Assembly: GCA_045651865.1 (NCBI GenBank)
Contig: JAZRTC010000053.1
Span: 1-27,455, forward strand
DNA from: RGIG1959 sp045651865
Lineage (GTDB): Bacteria > Bacillota > Clostridia > Oscillospirales > Acutalibacteraceae
DNA length: 27,455 bases
Reading direction: 5' to 3'
Below the pieces are notes generated by a model, which was not told the DNA's origin, did no database searches, and was given only the letters and a program-made list of their open reading frames with translations. Positions 1 to 7,790 of this stretch are shown piece by piece. Numbering within the stretch: position 1 is the stretch's first letter; every line of letters begins with the position of its first letter. A program made the translations under genes and the position numbers.

Positions 1-1066
1 CTTCCTGATTGTCGCCGAAGAAGCCGCTTTCGGGGCGGATATCGATCTTCCAACCGGTCAGGTGTGCGGCAAGGCGGGCGTTCTGACCCTTGTTGCCGAT
101 GGCAAGCGACAGCTGGTTTTCCGGCACGGTCACGCGGCACGCCTTGGCGCCGTCGGGATCGACCTCCACAGCCGTGACCTTTGCGGGCGAAAGAGCCGCC
201 GCAATGTAGGTGGCGGGATCGTCGTTGTAACGCACGATGTCGATCTTCTCGCCACCGAGTTCTTCCACGATGCCTGCCACGCGGGAGCCGTGCGGGCCGA
301 TGCACGCGCCGACGGGATCGACATTTTCATCTGCCGCCCAGACAGCGAGCTTGGTGCGGGAGCCTGCCTCGCGGGCAACCGACTTGATTTCGACCGTGCC
401 GCCGTAGATCTCGGGAACTTCCATCTCAAACAGACGGCGCACCAGACCTGCGTGGGTACGGGACAGAAGCATTCTGGCACCTTTTTCGCCGCCCAGAACA
501 TTGACAACGAACACCTTGATGTATTCGCCTTCAGCGAAGTGATCGCTTTCCAGTTGCTCAGAGCGGGGGAGGATCGCCTGCGAAGAGCCAATCTCCACGG
601 TCGCCGCGCCCGTTGCCGCATCCACGCGGCGCACGATGGCGGTGACGAGCTCCTGATTCTTGCGCTGGAATTCCTGCAGCTGGCGGCTGCGCTCTGCCTC
701 GCGGATGCCCTGACGGATCACATGCTTGGCAGCCTCCGCCGCGATGCGGCCGAACTTCTTGGTTTCCAGCTGGATCTCCACAACATCGCCGAGCTTGGCG
801 GTCTTTTTGAACTTGACTGCCTGCTCCACGGTCAGTTCCTCATCGGGATCGAGGACCTCTTCCACAACGGTCTTGAGGATCGCCACGGAGAAGGCGTTGG
901 TCTCGGGATCGAGGATGACGCGGATGTTGTCCTTGCCGCCGAAGTCACGCTTGACAGCGATCACGATGGCGGCTTCGATCTTTTCAATCAGATAGTCTGC
1001 GGGGATACCTTTTTCTTTTTCGAGCAAGCGCAGTGCCTCGAAAAATTCGGTGTTTGCTTTACTCAT
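1..1066 (-). CDS. nusA: Transcription termination/antitermination factor NusA (3' end outside window)
   Basis: NusA binds RNA polymerase and nascent RNA and modulates pausing, termination and antitermination. About 355 codons are visible and the frame is still open at the left edge, so the C-terminus is missing. The start is the ATG at 1066, with AAGGAGG about 10 bases upstream. The translation begins MSKANTEFFEALRLLEKEKG, as NusA N-terminal domains do. An S1-like stretch follows near residues 135-200 (SSQAILPRSEQL, GEYIKVFV). The first KH domain carries IGPHGSRVAGIVEELGGEKI and the second AIGNKGQNARLAAHLTGWKI, both with the expected GxxG loop. Gram-positive NusA is about 350-400 residues, so little is lost. 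It lies 29 bases downstream of rimP on the same strand, the usual rimP-nusA arrangement, and probably uses the rimP promoter. Confidence 0.97.
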   Translation of the reverse strand, partial: MSKANTEFFEALRLLEKEKGIPADYLIEKIEAAIVIAVKRDFGGKDNIRVILDPETNAFSVAILKTVVEEVLDPDEELTVEQAVKFKKTAKLGDVVEIQLETKKFGRIAAEAAKHVIRQGIREAERSRQLQEFQRKNQELVTAIVRRVDAATGAATVEIGSSQAILPRSEQLESDHFAEGEYIKVFVVNVLGGEKGARMLLSRTHAGLVRRLFEMEVPEIYGGTVEIKSVAREAGSRTKLAVWAADENVDPVGACIGPHGSRVAGIVEELGGEKIDIVRYNDDPATYIAAALSPAKVTAVEVDPDGAKACRVTVPENQLSLAIGNKGQNARLAAHLTGWKIDIRPESGFFGDNQE

Positions 1067-1095
1067 TTTTCGAATTCCTCCTTAGTTCATCTTGC

Positions 1096-1593
1096 TTAGT
1101 CTTCGTCCCAGTCGTCCAGAATGTGGACAAGGGCAATATCTTTCTTCTCAAAACGGAGCGATTCTCCGTCTTCGGTCGTAATGGTGACAGTGCCGTCCTC
1201 GTCATAAGTTTCGAGGATGCCCGCGAATTCACGCACGCCGTCACGCGGGCGGATGAGCTTGACAACGATCGCCCAGTCGAGGTATGCCTCAAAATGCTCG
1301 GGGCGGGTCAGTTCACGCTCAATACCGGGGGACATCACTTCCAGGCAGTAGCTCTGGTCAATGGGGTCCACCTCGTCAAGCACGGGGTTGATCAGGCGCG
1401 AGAGTGCGGCGCAGTCGTCAATGGTGACGCCGCCGTCTTTGTCGATGAGGTAGCGCAGATACCACGATGCACCTTCCTTGACAAAGCGCACATCCCACAG
1501 GATGAGACCGAGCTGATCCACAAAGGGCTGTGCCAGCTCACGGCAGATAGCAACAGTGTTGCCGCCTTTTTTCTTCGGGGCTTGGGATGCCAT
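1096..1593 (-). CDS. rimP: Ribosome maturation factor RimP
   Basis: RimP helps assemble the 30S subunit. The 165-residue product contains the family signature YCLEVMSPGIERELTRPEHF near residues 90-110, close to the usual Y-LEVSSPG-R-L motif. A C-terminal SH3-like part follows (REFAGILETYDEDGTVTI). The frame is open 17 codons further upstream, but the start at 1593 (MASQAPKKKGG) is preferred because GGAGG lies 7 bases before it and the upstream stretch is hairpin leader. It heads the rimP-nusA operon, with a consensus promoter at 1668-1696 and a strong leader hairpin at 1614-1641. Confidence 0.96.
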   Translation of the reverse strand: MASQAPKKKGGNTVAICRELAQPFVDQLGLILWDVRFVKEGASWYLRYLIDKDGGVTIDDCAALSRLINPVLDEVDPIDQSYCLEVMSPGIERELTRPEHFEAYLDWAIVVKLIRPRDGVREFAGILETYDEDGTVTITTEDGESLRFEKKDIALVHILDDWDED

Positions 1594-1613
1594 AAAAAAC
1601 CTCCAATCAAACA

Positions 1614-1641
1614 ACAAAGAGCGGGTTGCCCCACTCTTTGT
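1614..1641 (-). promoter_or_regulatory. Leader hairpin in front of rimP
   Basis: A 12-base arm ACAAAGAGCGGG faces CCCACTCTTTGT across a 4-base loop, with 11 of 12 positions able to pair. It lies between the rimP promoter and the ribosome site, so it would form in the 5' leader of the rimP-nusA mRNA. There is no T tract after it, so it is not an ordinary terminator. A role in autoregulation is only a guess. Confidence 0.55.
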
Positions 1642-1667
1642 CAATCGTAACTATTCACTACACAAAG

Positions 1668-1696
1668 AGTATAACACCATTCCGTAAAAAATGCAA
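1668..1696 (-). promoter_or_regulatory. Sigma-A type promoter of rimP-nusA
   Basis: On the minus strand TTGCAT (1696-1691) and TATACT (1673-1668) are separated by exactly 17 bases. This is a near-consensus vegetative promoter, placed about 75 bases before the rimP start and just past the terminator of the upstream gene. Confidence 0.8.
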
Positions 1697-1710
1697 GCGT
1701 TTTTTAAAAT

Positions 1711-1741
1711 AAAAACCTCCGACGCCCGAAAGCGTCGGAGG
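1711..1741 (-). terminator. Rho-independent terminator of the small membrane protein gene
   Basis: A perfect 10-bp stem (CCTCCGACGC / GCGTCGGAGG, 1716-1741) with a 6-base loop is followed on the minus strand by TTTTT and further T-rich sequence. It begins 7 bases after the stop codon of the gene at 1749-2258. Confidence 0.93.
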
Positions 1742-1748
1742 TGAGAAA

Positions 1749-2258
1749 TCAGGTATAGCTGATGACGACCTTTTTGTGTGCAAGCTTGGCAAACAGCAGC
1801 TTTTGCACCAGCGAGATGACAAACCAGATGAGGGGCATCCAGTTCCAATGGTCAATGCCGAGGAATTCTACGAATTTGTCGGTGTAGACCTTGTTGGTGA
1901 CGGTGATTGCCGAGTAAGCAAGATCGGTTGCAAACACGAACAGGAACAGCATCAGACCGGCAAGAAGCACCGTAACGGTACCCATAAACATCGGCTCGCC
2001 GTCGGGACGCATAATGGAGAACAGATACAGTCCGTGAACAAGGATGATACCGAGCATGACAGGGATCATGAAGATCAGGATCTCGCTGTGGCGTTTGCAA
2101 TCCAGAAGCAGGGTCAGGAGCGACGCGTTTTTCGGCTCATTGATCCAGGGCAGGAACATCAGAACGATGGTTGCCACGGAGGACAGAGCAGAAAGATAAA
2201 ACCATACATTTTGTTTTTTCAGATGAGCTCCCAGAGCGGGTTTCGTAGCAGTTGACAT
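1749..2258 (-). CDS. Small membrane protein of unknown function
   Basis: I do not recognise this 169-residue protein. It has four clear hydrophobic segments, near residues 20-40, 60-80, 90-112 and 138-155. The N-terminus is short and basic, and the last residues (AKLAHKKVVISYT) would face the cytoplasm if the protein spans the membrane four times. The start at 2258 is supported by AAAGGA about 10 bases upstream. It is a single-gene transcription unit, with a consensus promoter at 2295-2323 and a strong terminator at 1711-1741. No catalytic motif is visible. Confidence 0.8.
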   Translation of the reverse strand: MSTATKPALGAHLKKQNVWFYLSALSSVATIVLMFLPWINEPKNASLLTLLLDCKRHSEILIFMIPVMLGIILVHGLYLFSIMRPDGEPMFMGTVTVLLAGLMLFLFVFATDLAYSAITVTNKVYTDKFVEFLGIDHWNWMPLIWFVISLVQKLLFAKLAHKKVVISYT

Positions 2259-2294
2259 AAAGCGTCAGTCCTTTCCGCAGTTTTTAACAGTAAG

Positions 2295-2323
2295 ATTATA
2301 ACACAAGGAATTTAAAAATGCAA
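2295..2323 (-). promoter_or_regulatory. Sigma-A type promoter of the small membrane protein gene
   Basis: On the minus strand TTGCAT (2323-2318) and a perfect TATAAT (2300-2295) are separated by 17 bases. It lies about 37 bases before the start codon at 2258. Confidence 0.82.
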
Positions 2324-2399
2324 CATCTTTTGCAGAAATGCCCGAAGATGGGGATAATGAACAAAAGCAAATCGTCAGCTTTGACAATTCTGCAACAAT

Positions 2400-2906
2400 T
2401 CAGATCCGTAAAAGAGCATTTTCAATCGCCGATACAACGGCATCGGGATCGCCGTCGGCATCCACCGTAATGGAGGCGGCCGCTTCGTACAGCGGGATGC
2501 GCTGTTGCATCAAAGTGTGAATCACAGCGTCTTTGTCGGTGCGTTGCAGTAACGGTCGTGAGGTGTCGTTTTCCAGCCGTTTGAGCACGGTTTGCTCGCA
2601 GACACGGAGAAACACAAGGATGCCGCTTTGTGAGAGCGCCTTCGCATTTTCCGTGGAAAGCACCGCACCGCCGCCCGTGGCGATGACGAGGTTTTCCTGC
2701 GCGCCGAGTGCCACACAAGCCTTGTGTTCCAGCGCGCGGAATGCTGCCTCGCCGTCTTGTTCAAAGATGTCCGCCACGGAACAGCCTGCTTGCTCTTCGA
2801 TATAGGTGTCCATATCGACAAAGTTCATCCCGTGCCGTACCGCCAGGCGTTTGCCCACGGTGGATTTGCCGCAGCCCATAAAGCCGCATAATACAATATT
2901 CGTCAT
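2400..2906 (-). CDS. aroK: Shikimate kinase
   Basis: The enzyme phosphorylates shikimate to shikimate 3-phosphate with ATP in aromatic amino acid biosynthesis. The 168-residue length is normal for the family. The P-loop GFMGCGKST is at residues 8-16. DMD at 31-33 supplies the metal- and shikimate-contacting aspartates, and GGGAVL follows at 78-83. Further on are the RPLL motif of the lid region and a C-terminal RIPLYEAAA. The start at 2906 has GAGGTGA close upstream. The gene begins 10 bases after the aroE stop and is presumably cotranscribed with it. Confidence 0.96.
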   Translation of the reverse strand: MTNIVLCGFMGCGKSTVGKRLAVRHGMNFVDMDTYIEEQAGCSVADIFEQDGEAAFRALEHKACVALGAQENLVIATGGGAVLSTENAKALSQSGILVFLRVCEQTVLKRLENDTSRPLLQRTDKDAVIHTLMQQRIPLYEAAASITVDADGDPDAVVSAIENALLRI

Positions 2907-2915
2907 TCCGTCACC

Positions 2916-3749
2916 TCAGAATCGTGCGGCGAGTTCACCGTAGCAATCGTCAATCAGCTGTGCGAGATCGGCAGGGTCAAATTCCGAGCCGAACCAATGC
3001 CGATGCGCAATCGCCGCCTGCCACACGAGCATCGCCATTCCGCCTGCGGTTTTGGCGCCGTTTGCCTCCGCCTTTTGCAGGAGCGCGGTCTTTTGCGGAT
3101 TGTAGATCACATCAAACACGGCGCCGCATCGCGCAATCAGCTCGTCGGGAACAGGACACGCATCGCTATGCGGATACATCCCGACGGAGGTGGTGTTGAT
3201 CAGCAGGTCGATCGGGCCGTCGGGCAATTCGCTGATCGCTGTGCAGTTCGCTTCGGGGATAGCCTTGCGAATCTGTGCGCACAACTGTGCGGCGGTTTCG
3301 TGTGTGCGGTTGTAGCATACAAGCTCACAACCAGCTGTTGCCGCTTCAAAACCGATCACGGTGCCTGCACCGCCTGCGCCCAGTACCAGCACGCGACCTT
3401 CCAACGGGATGCCCGCTTCGTGTAAAGCGCACAAAAACCCGTCGGCGTCAGTGTTATAGCCGACGATGCCGTGTTCGGTTACAGCCACGGTGTTGACGGT
3501 CTGATACAGTGCCGCCTTTCCCTCAATGCGGTCAAGGTGCGGCAGGATGTTCTGTTTATAAGGAATGGTGACATTGCATCCGCGGATGCGTTTCAATACG
3601 GCAGAAATCTCGCTGTCAAAGGCTTCGGGTGCGATGTCGCACAGCGTGTAATCCCCATCCCGTCCCGCCAGTGCAAACAGGCGGTCATGGATAAACGGAG
3701 ACAGACTGTGCCCGAGCGGATGCCCGATCAGGCAAAGAGAAGAGGGCAT
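2916..3749 (-). CDS. aroE: Shikimate dehydrogenase (NADP+)
   Basis: AroE reduces 3-dehydroshikimate to shikimate, the substrate of the AroK encoded just downstream. The 277-residue product starts MPSSLCLIGHPLGHSLSP and carries the shikimate-binding S-L-S at residues 15-17. The catalytic lysine K65 lies in NVTIPYK. The glycine-rich nucleotide loop is VLVLGAGGAG, and GGMAMLVWQ near the end holds the conserved C-terminal glutamine. The frame stays open about 60 codons upstream, but that stretch is not AroE-like. AAAGGA stands about 10 bases before the ATG at 3749, so this start is chosen. Confidence 0.96.
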   Translation of the reverse strand: MPSSLCLIGHPLGHSLSPFIHDRLFALAGRDGDYTLCDIAPEAFDSEISAVLKRIRGCNVTIPYKQNILPHLDRIEGKAALYQTVNTVAVTEHGIVGYNTDADGFLCALHEAGIPLEGRVLVLGAGGAGTVIGFEAATAGCELVCYNRTHETAAQLCAQIRKAIPEANCTAISELPDGPIDLLINTTSVGMYPHSDACPVPDELIARCGAVFDVIYNPQKTALLQKAEANGAKTAGGMAMLVWQAAIAHRHWFGSEFDPADLAQLIDDCYGELAARF

Positions 3750-3796
3750 ATCGTCACATTCCTTTCGGTAAAAATGTGAAAATTTCAAAAAAAGAA

Positions 3797-3824
3797 TTGA
3801 CAACTTGCCGCAAATGTTTATACT
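3797..3824 (+). promoter_or_regulatory. Likely promoter of acpP
   Basis: TTGACA (3797-3802) is followed after 16 bases by TATACT (3819-3824). A TATAAT overlaps at 3824-3829 but would give a 21-base spacer. The transcript would have a leader of roughly 100 bases before acpP, in which CAGTACCC occurs twice. This is the divergent region between aroE and acpP; I could not place a convincing promoter for aroE itself. Confidence 0.65.
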
Positions 3825-3934
3825 ATAATGATTAGAAGGGTATTCCCGATGCGGCAGTACCCACAGTATACCATAAGCAAGCGTGCTGTGTCCAGTACCC
3901 TTGCGTGCAAAACTTCTGTTTGGAGGAAAGAACA

Positions 3935-4162
3935 ATGGTCATTGATAAAGTGAAAAAGATTCTGAGCGAGCAGTTTGATGTGGATATGAACGACCTGAAA
4001 GATACCACGAACATTGAGGAAGATCTCGGCGCGGATTCCGTGGAGGTCATTGATCTTCTGATGTCTCTTGAGGATGAGTTCCAGGTGGAGATCCCCGATG
4101 AGGCGATTGACGAGATCCGTACCATCGGCGATCTTGCGGCATACATCGAGGAACACGCATAA
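3935..4162 (+). CDS. acpP: Acyl carrier protein
   Basis: A small acidic protein of 75 residues that carries growing acyl chains on a phosphopantetheine arm during fatty acid synthesis. The arm attaches to Ser35 in GADSVEVIDLLMSLEDEF; this copy has DSV where DSL is commonest. The start at 3935 (MVIDKVKKIL) is preferred to an upstream one at 3905 because TGGAGGAAAG lies directly before it and the product then has the usual ACP length. It stands alone between divergent aroE and a convergent glycosidase gene, and ends in a strong bidirectional terminator. Confidence 0.96.
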   Translation: MVIDKVKKILSEQFDVDMNDLKDTTNIEEDLGADSVEVIDLLMSLEDEFQVEIPDEAIDEIRTIGDLAAYIEEHA

Positions 4163-4172
4163 GTGAAAACAG

Positions 4173-4207
4173 AAACTGCCCCGTTGCAATGCAACGGGGC
4201 AGTTTTT
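4173..4207 (+). terminator. Strong terminator shared by acpP and the convergent GH97 gene
   Basis: A perfect 15-bp inverted repeat (4173-4187 and 4191-4205, GC-rich core GCCCCGTTGC) with a 3-base loop is followed by TTTTTT on the plus strand. It lies 10 bases after the acpP stop and ends at the stop codon of the gene on the opposite strand, so it can serve both directions. Confidence 0.93.
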
Positions 4208-6300
4208 TATTCCATGAGATTAAAACGGTAGGATTCCACAAGTCCTTGATCTTCGCCCGACACGATTTTGACCGTCAGCGTACAACTTTCGGTCAGGGTC
4301 AGTGTGTCGCCGTCCTTCAGCGTTTTGGAGAAGAGGTTTGGCTCACTGCCGTCAAGGGTATAACGGAGCTTGGTATCGGGATCGTGGATGGTAACGGTGA
4401 TGGGCGTTTCGGGATCGATCTCGCCGCCGTACTGCGACAGTGTCACGCGGTCAAAGCGGATCAGGAAACCCGTGAGCGGTTCAAAGGGGATGGTCAGGAT
4501 ATCCTCGCTTGTCACCGTCGCAACGGTCTTTTCAAGTCCCTTTTTACCGTCCGTCCACAACTCATACTGATATATGCCGTCGCCGAGGAATTGCGACAGT
4601 TCCAGCGTGAGCGTGTCTTCGCCCAGTCGGTTGATGCCGCCGACGAACCAGCTGCCGCTGTCGCCTTTGCGGGCGATGACGGCGCTTTTGGTAATTTCAC
4701 TGGGCGGAAGTACCACCGTTTCCTGCCACACGGTCGGCACGCTTTTGATCATTTCCAGAGCGGGGGAGGCGAGAATGTCTTTGGGGTGCGAACCGATTGC
4801 CTGCATCGGTGCGTCGGTCAACACCAGCTGTGCCAGATGAAATGCGTCATCGACAGCGGGTGTAAAGTCGGCATGTCCTGCGAGACCCCGCACAAACGGC
4901 TGGGTGGTGAACATCTGTGCCTGCGTGACGCGGTTTTGAATCTGTGTCGATTCCAGTCCGAGGATTGCTTCGCGGTTGAGTTCGTTGGGGTAGGTGGCAT
5001 CCAAACCCGTCGGCTTGTTGCAGCCGTGGAAATTGATGACCAGCTCTTTGTCGGCGGCATAGGCAAGGATATCGCGGTAGAGATTGACGCCTGTGCGCAC
5101 ATAGCCTTCGGTGGTGAAAAAGTCGATCTTGCCGCCCGCCATATCGAGCTCGTCAAGCAGATCGAGAAAACGGTACGCATCCTCGGCAGATTCGATGCCG
5201 CCGCCAAAGGATTCTCCCGCTGTTACACCCGTCCAGAGGATTTGTCCGACGGCGTATTCTTCACCAAGATCGGCAAGTTCGGACAGCGTCTGCGAATACT
5301 TGTTCCAGTTGACCCAGCCCTCATCGATGATGTTGTATTCAAAGCCGAGCTGTGCCGCATACCGCGTGTATTCTTCCATCAAAGCGGGGGTGACACGGTC
5401 GGTGGTGCGTCCCGTGATCCACGACCAAGCGGCACGGCCGGGGGTGACCCATGAAAAATCACCGTTGGCCTGATCGCACACCTGATACACGATGGTGTTG
5501 TTGACCAGCTCGTTGAGGTCGTCGCCGACGCTGATGATGCGCCAAGGGGTGGAAACAGCGCCGTCGATCGTGTAACTGCGATTTTCAAACGCAGTGCCGT
5601 AGCGATATTTGCTGTCCCAGCGAAGCTTCATACCGGGGTAATCGACAAGATTTCCCTCGAGAATCGCCGCATAGCCGCCGTCCGCCAACTTGATCGCGGC
5701 GGGTGTACCCAGTTGCGTCAGTGGGCGGCGGGAGGGGTCCTGATAGCCATTGACCGATTCGTAATATTTGTGCGCTTCCCCTGCATACACCTTGCTGTCG
5801 GCGGGAAGTACAAAACCGGTTTCTTCACTTTTGAGCGTGCGGTTGCCTTCGTCGGGCAGGCGGTAGCGGAATGCCGCGCCGTTATCGAATACACGCACAT
5901 CCAGCACAAAAGGTGCATCGCCTTCAACGGGAATCTCAGCTGCTACACACGGGTCATCTGCCACGGCGGTTTTGCCGTAAAGCTCTCGTTTGTCGGTGCG
6001 GAGTTCCGAGCGGATGTTACCAAGCTGTTCAAAGGAGGATACGGTGCCGTAGGATACATCGGCAACGGTCAGCCCGAGCGGACTTTCCTTGATATAGACC
6101 GTGTCCCCGCGGGATACCGCGTAGTGCAAGCGACCGTCCTTGACGGTCAGCGTAAACTGTGCGGCACCATCGGGCGATGTGACCGTAAGTGCTTGGTCGG
6201 TAAGCAGGATATGCTCATCGGCAGACGGCGGTGTGCATCCACTCAGAAGCAGACAAAACAGGACAGACAGTGCGCAGATATACGCGATCAGGCGTTTCAT
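4207..6300 (-). CDS. GH97-family glycoside hydrolase lipoprotein (GH97b-like, probably retaining alpha-galactosidase)
   Basis: The 697-residue protein starts with a lipoprotein signal (LLSGC, lipidated Cys22), so it should be anchored outside the membrane. An N-terminal beta-sandwich of about 270 residues precedes a (beta/alpha)8 domain. This contains IIDEGWVNW, GKIDF (Asp393) and VINFHGCNKPTG followed by TYPNEL. GH97 enzymes of the inverting SusB type have NAHE at the third place; NFHG with an aspartate in KIDF is the pattern of the retaining alpha-galactosidase branch, so Asp393 is the likely nucleophile. Near the C-terminus RYTLDGSEP resembles the chitobiase C-terminal domain. A GTG at 6306 is in frame, but the ATG at 6300 has GGAGG 7 bases upstream. 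The substrate is inferred. Confidence 0.9.
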   Translation of the reverse strand: MKRLIAYICALSVLFCLLLSGCTPPSADEHILLTDQALTVTSPDGAAQFTLTVKDGRLHYAVSRGDTVYIKESPLGLTVADVSYGTVSSFEQLGNIRSELRTDKRELYGKTAVADDPCVAAEIPVEGDAPFVLDVRVFDNGAAFRYRLPDEGNRTLKSEETGFVLPADSKVYAGEAHKYYESVNGYQDPSRRPLTQLGTPAAIKLADGGYAAILEGNLVDYPGMKLRWDSKYRYGTAFENRSYTIDGAVSTPWRIISVGDDLNELVNNTIVYQVCDQANGDFSWVTPGRAAWSWITGRTTDRVTPALMEEYTRYAAQLGFEYNIIDEGWVNWNKYSQTLSELADLGEEYAVGQILWTGVTAGESFGGGIESAEDAYRFLDLLDELDMAGGKIDFFTTEGYVRTGVNLYRDILAYAADKELVINFHGCNKPTGLDATYPNELNREAILGLESTQIQNRVTQAQMFTTQPFVRGLAGHADFTPAVDDAFHLAQLVLTDAPMQAIGSHPKDILASPALEMIKSVPTVWQETVVLPPSEITKSAVIARKGDSGSWFVGGINRLGEDTLTLELSQFLGDGIYQYELWTDGKKGLEKTVATVTSEDILTIPFEPLTGFLIRFDRVTLSQYGGEIDPETPITVTIHDPDTKLRYTLDGSEPNLFSKTLKDGDTLTLTESCTLTVKIVSGEDQGLVESYRFNLME

Positions 6301-6323
6301 AAACACTCCTCCTTTTTTATATC

Positions 6324-6352
6324 AGCATACTGGAAAGCGGTGCAAATGTCAA
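6324..6352 (-). promoter_or_regulatory. Promoter of the GH97 gene
   Basis: On the minus strand TTGACA (6352-6347) and TATGCT (6329-6324) are separated by 17 bases, just ahead of the GGAGGA ribosome site. The -35 box abuts the terminator of the upstream gene. Confidence 0.78.
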
Positions 6353-6353
6353 C

Positions 6354-6393
6354 AAAAAAGCTGACCCATCTGTCGGTGACGGGTCAGCTTTTT
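6354..6393 (-). terminator. Terminator of the cyclophilin gene
   Basis: AAAAAGCTGACCC pairs with GGGTCAGCTTTTT across a 13-base loop. The minus-strand product ends in a T run, 7 bases past the stop of the gene at 6400-7707. Confidence 0.85.
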
Positions 6394-6399
6394 ATTGTT

Positions 6400-7707
6400 T
6401 TATTCTGCTGTGCGAATGGTGATCGTGTTGATGATCGGCTGTTGTGTGGCGGGAATGGTGCCGTTGTCATCAATCGGTGCGGCGGCGGTGCAGATGGCGT
6501 CGACGATATCCATACCCTCGGTGACATAGCCGAACGCGGCATACTGTCCGTCAAGGAAGGTGGAGTCTTCATGCACGATGAAGAATTGCGAGCTGCCGCT
6601 GTTGTAATCCGTTGCACGCGCCATGGAGATCGCGCCGCGCACATGGGAGAGCGGGTTTTCGATGCCGTTGTCAGCGAATTCGCCCGTGACATTTTTATCC
6701 GAGCCACCGCTGCCGTTGCCGTTGGGGTCACCGCCCTGCATCATAAAGCCTTTCATGATGCGGTGGAAGGTCAGACCGTCATAAAAACCGCTTTCCGCAA
6801 GCGACATAAAGTTGAACACGGTTTCGGGTGCAGAGGTGGAGTCGAGTGCGACGGTGACGGTGCCGTGGTCTTTGATGTCAATATCAGCGTAGTGGGTAGC
6901 TTTCACCGAAGTGACCGTGCCGACGGAAGCGTGCGCCGCGTTGGTGGGTGTGGTGTCGTTGTTGCTTTGAGGCGGTGTGTCGGGACGGGTCATATCCCAG
7001 ATGAGAAGTGCCGAGAAGCCTGCCAGGAATACACAGACACCCAGTGCAATCAGCACGCCTTTCAGTGTACGCTTTTTGTGCGCCTTTTCCACGGGCGCGA
7101 CAACCGCGCCGATGACCGTTTCCACCGCATCATCGACCGTCAGCGGCACCTTGACAGCGGCTTGTTCCGCTTTGAAGCTGTCGATAAACGCCTGATAAGA
7201 GCCGTCGCCGAGAATAACCTCGATGTTTTGCTGTTGCACACCGATCGCCTCGGCAAGGGTGCGGCGGTCGAGCTTGGTAGCGGCGGTCAGGGCGGCCTCA
7301 TCCAGTTCGGTTGCCGTGTCAAGTACAAAAATCAGGCGTTGCAGATCAGTGAACGCCGCAAACACCGTCGCTTTATCGCTGTCGAGAGCGGCAGGGACAG
7401 TGCGGATATCAAAGCGGCGGTCGGCGGGCAAACGGAACGCCTTGGGATTCTGACGGGTGATCTGCGCCTTTGCCTGTTGTGCCACAGCGTTAAGCACGGC
7501 GGCTTTGTATGCCGCGTCATCGGCAAGTGAACCAAGCACCGACAATGCCAGCGTTTCGCGGTACGCATTCACAACGGCAGTCTCGGCTTTGCTGTCGTCG
7601 CCGAGAAGTTGCTGTGCAATAAAAAATGCGTCTTTTTTGGTTTGTTCATATAAGCGGTTAATCGCCGCGCGGTTGCCCTTGGCGGCTTTTGCCATAAGAG
7701 ATGCCAT
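6400..7707 (-). CDS. Membrane-anchored cyclophilin-type peptidyl-prolyl isomerase with sigma-factor-like N-terminus
   Basis: The 435-residue protein has three parts. Residues 1-180 resemble a degenerate ECF sigma factor: NRAAINRLYEQTKKDAFFIAQ and GDDSKAETAVVNAYRETL recall region 2, and DLQRLIFVLDTATELDEAAL with AEAIGVQQQNIE recalls region 4. A transmembrane helix follows at about 211-233 (LKGVLIALGVCVFLAGFSAL). The outer part, from about residue 270, is a cyclophilin with FHRIMKGFMMQGGDPNGNG and SQFFIVHEDSTFLDGQYAAFG, including the catalytic Arg of FHR. It should therefore fold proteins outside the membrane while the N-terminus stays in the cytoplasm. Whether the sigma-like part still binds RNA polymerase is unknown. 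The start at 7707 has AGGAGA about 9 bases upstream. Confidence 0.88.
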   Translation of the reverse strand: MASLMAKAAKGNRAAINRLYEQTKKDAFFIAQQLLGDDSKAETAVVNAYRETLALSVLGSLADDAAYKAAVLNAVAQQAKAQITRQNPKAFRLPADRRFDIRTVPAALDSDKATVFAAFTDLQRLIFVLDTATELDEAALTAATKLDRRTLAEAIGVQQQNIEVILGDGSYQAFIDSFKAEQAAVKVPLTVDDAVETVIGAVVAPVEKAHKKRTLKGVLIALGVCVFLAGFSALLIWDMTRPDTPPQSNNDTTPTNAAHASVGTVTSVKATHYADIDIKDHGTVTVALDSTSAPETVFNFMSLAESGFYDGLTFHRIMKGFMMQGGDPNGNGSGGSDKNVTGEFADNGIENPLSHVRGAISMARATDYNSGSSQFFIVHEDSTFLDGQYAAFGYVTEGMDIVDAICTAAAPIDDNGTIPATQQPIINTITIRTAE

Positions 7708-7790
7708 AACAGAAGTCTCCTTTTTTTATAAAGAATATCTTTTACTATACCGTATCTTTGTAAGAAAAACATCAAGGAAATGTGAACTTT

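Noticed and set aside
62..1099. Long plus-strand open frame of 345 codons
   Set aside because: It lies wholly antisense to nusA, whose domains are unmistakable on the minus strand; the open frame follows from GC-rich codon bias.
4189..7530. Two long plus-strand frames (4189-5454 and 5713-7530)
   Set aside because: They are antisense to the GH97 and cyclophilin genes, lack ribosome sites and give Cys/His/Arg-rich products without motifs.
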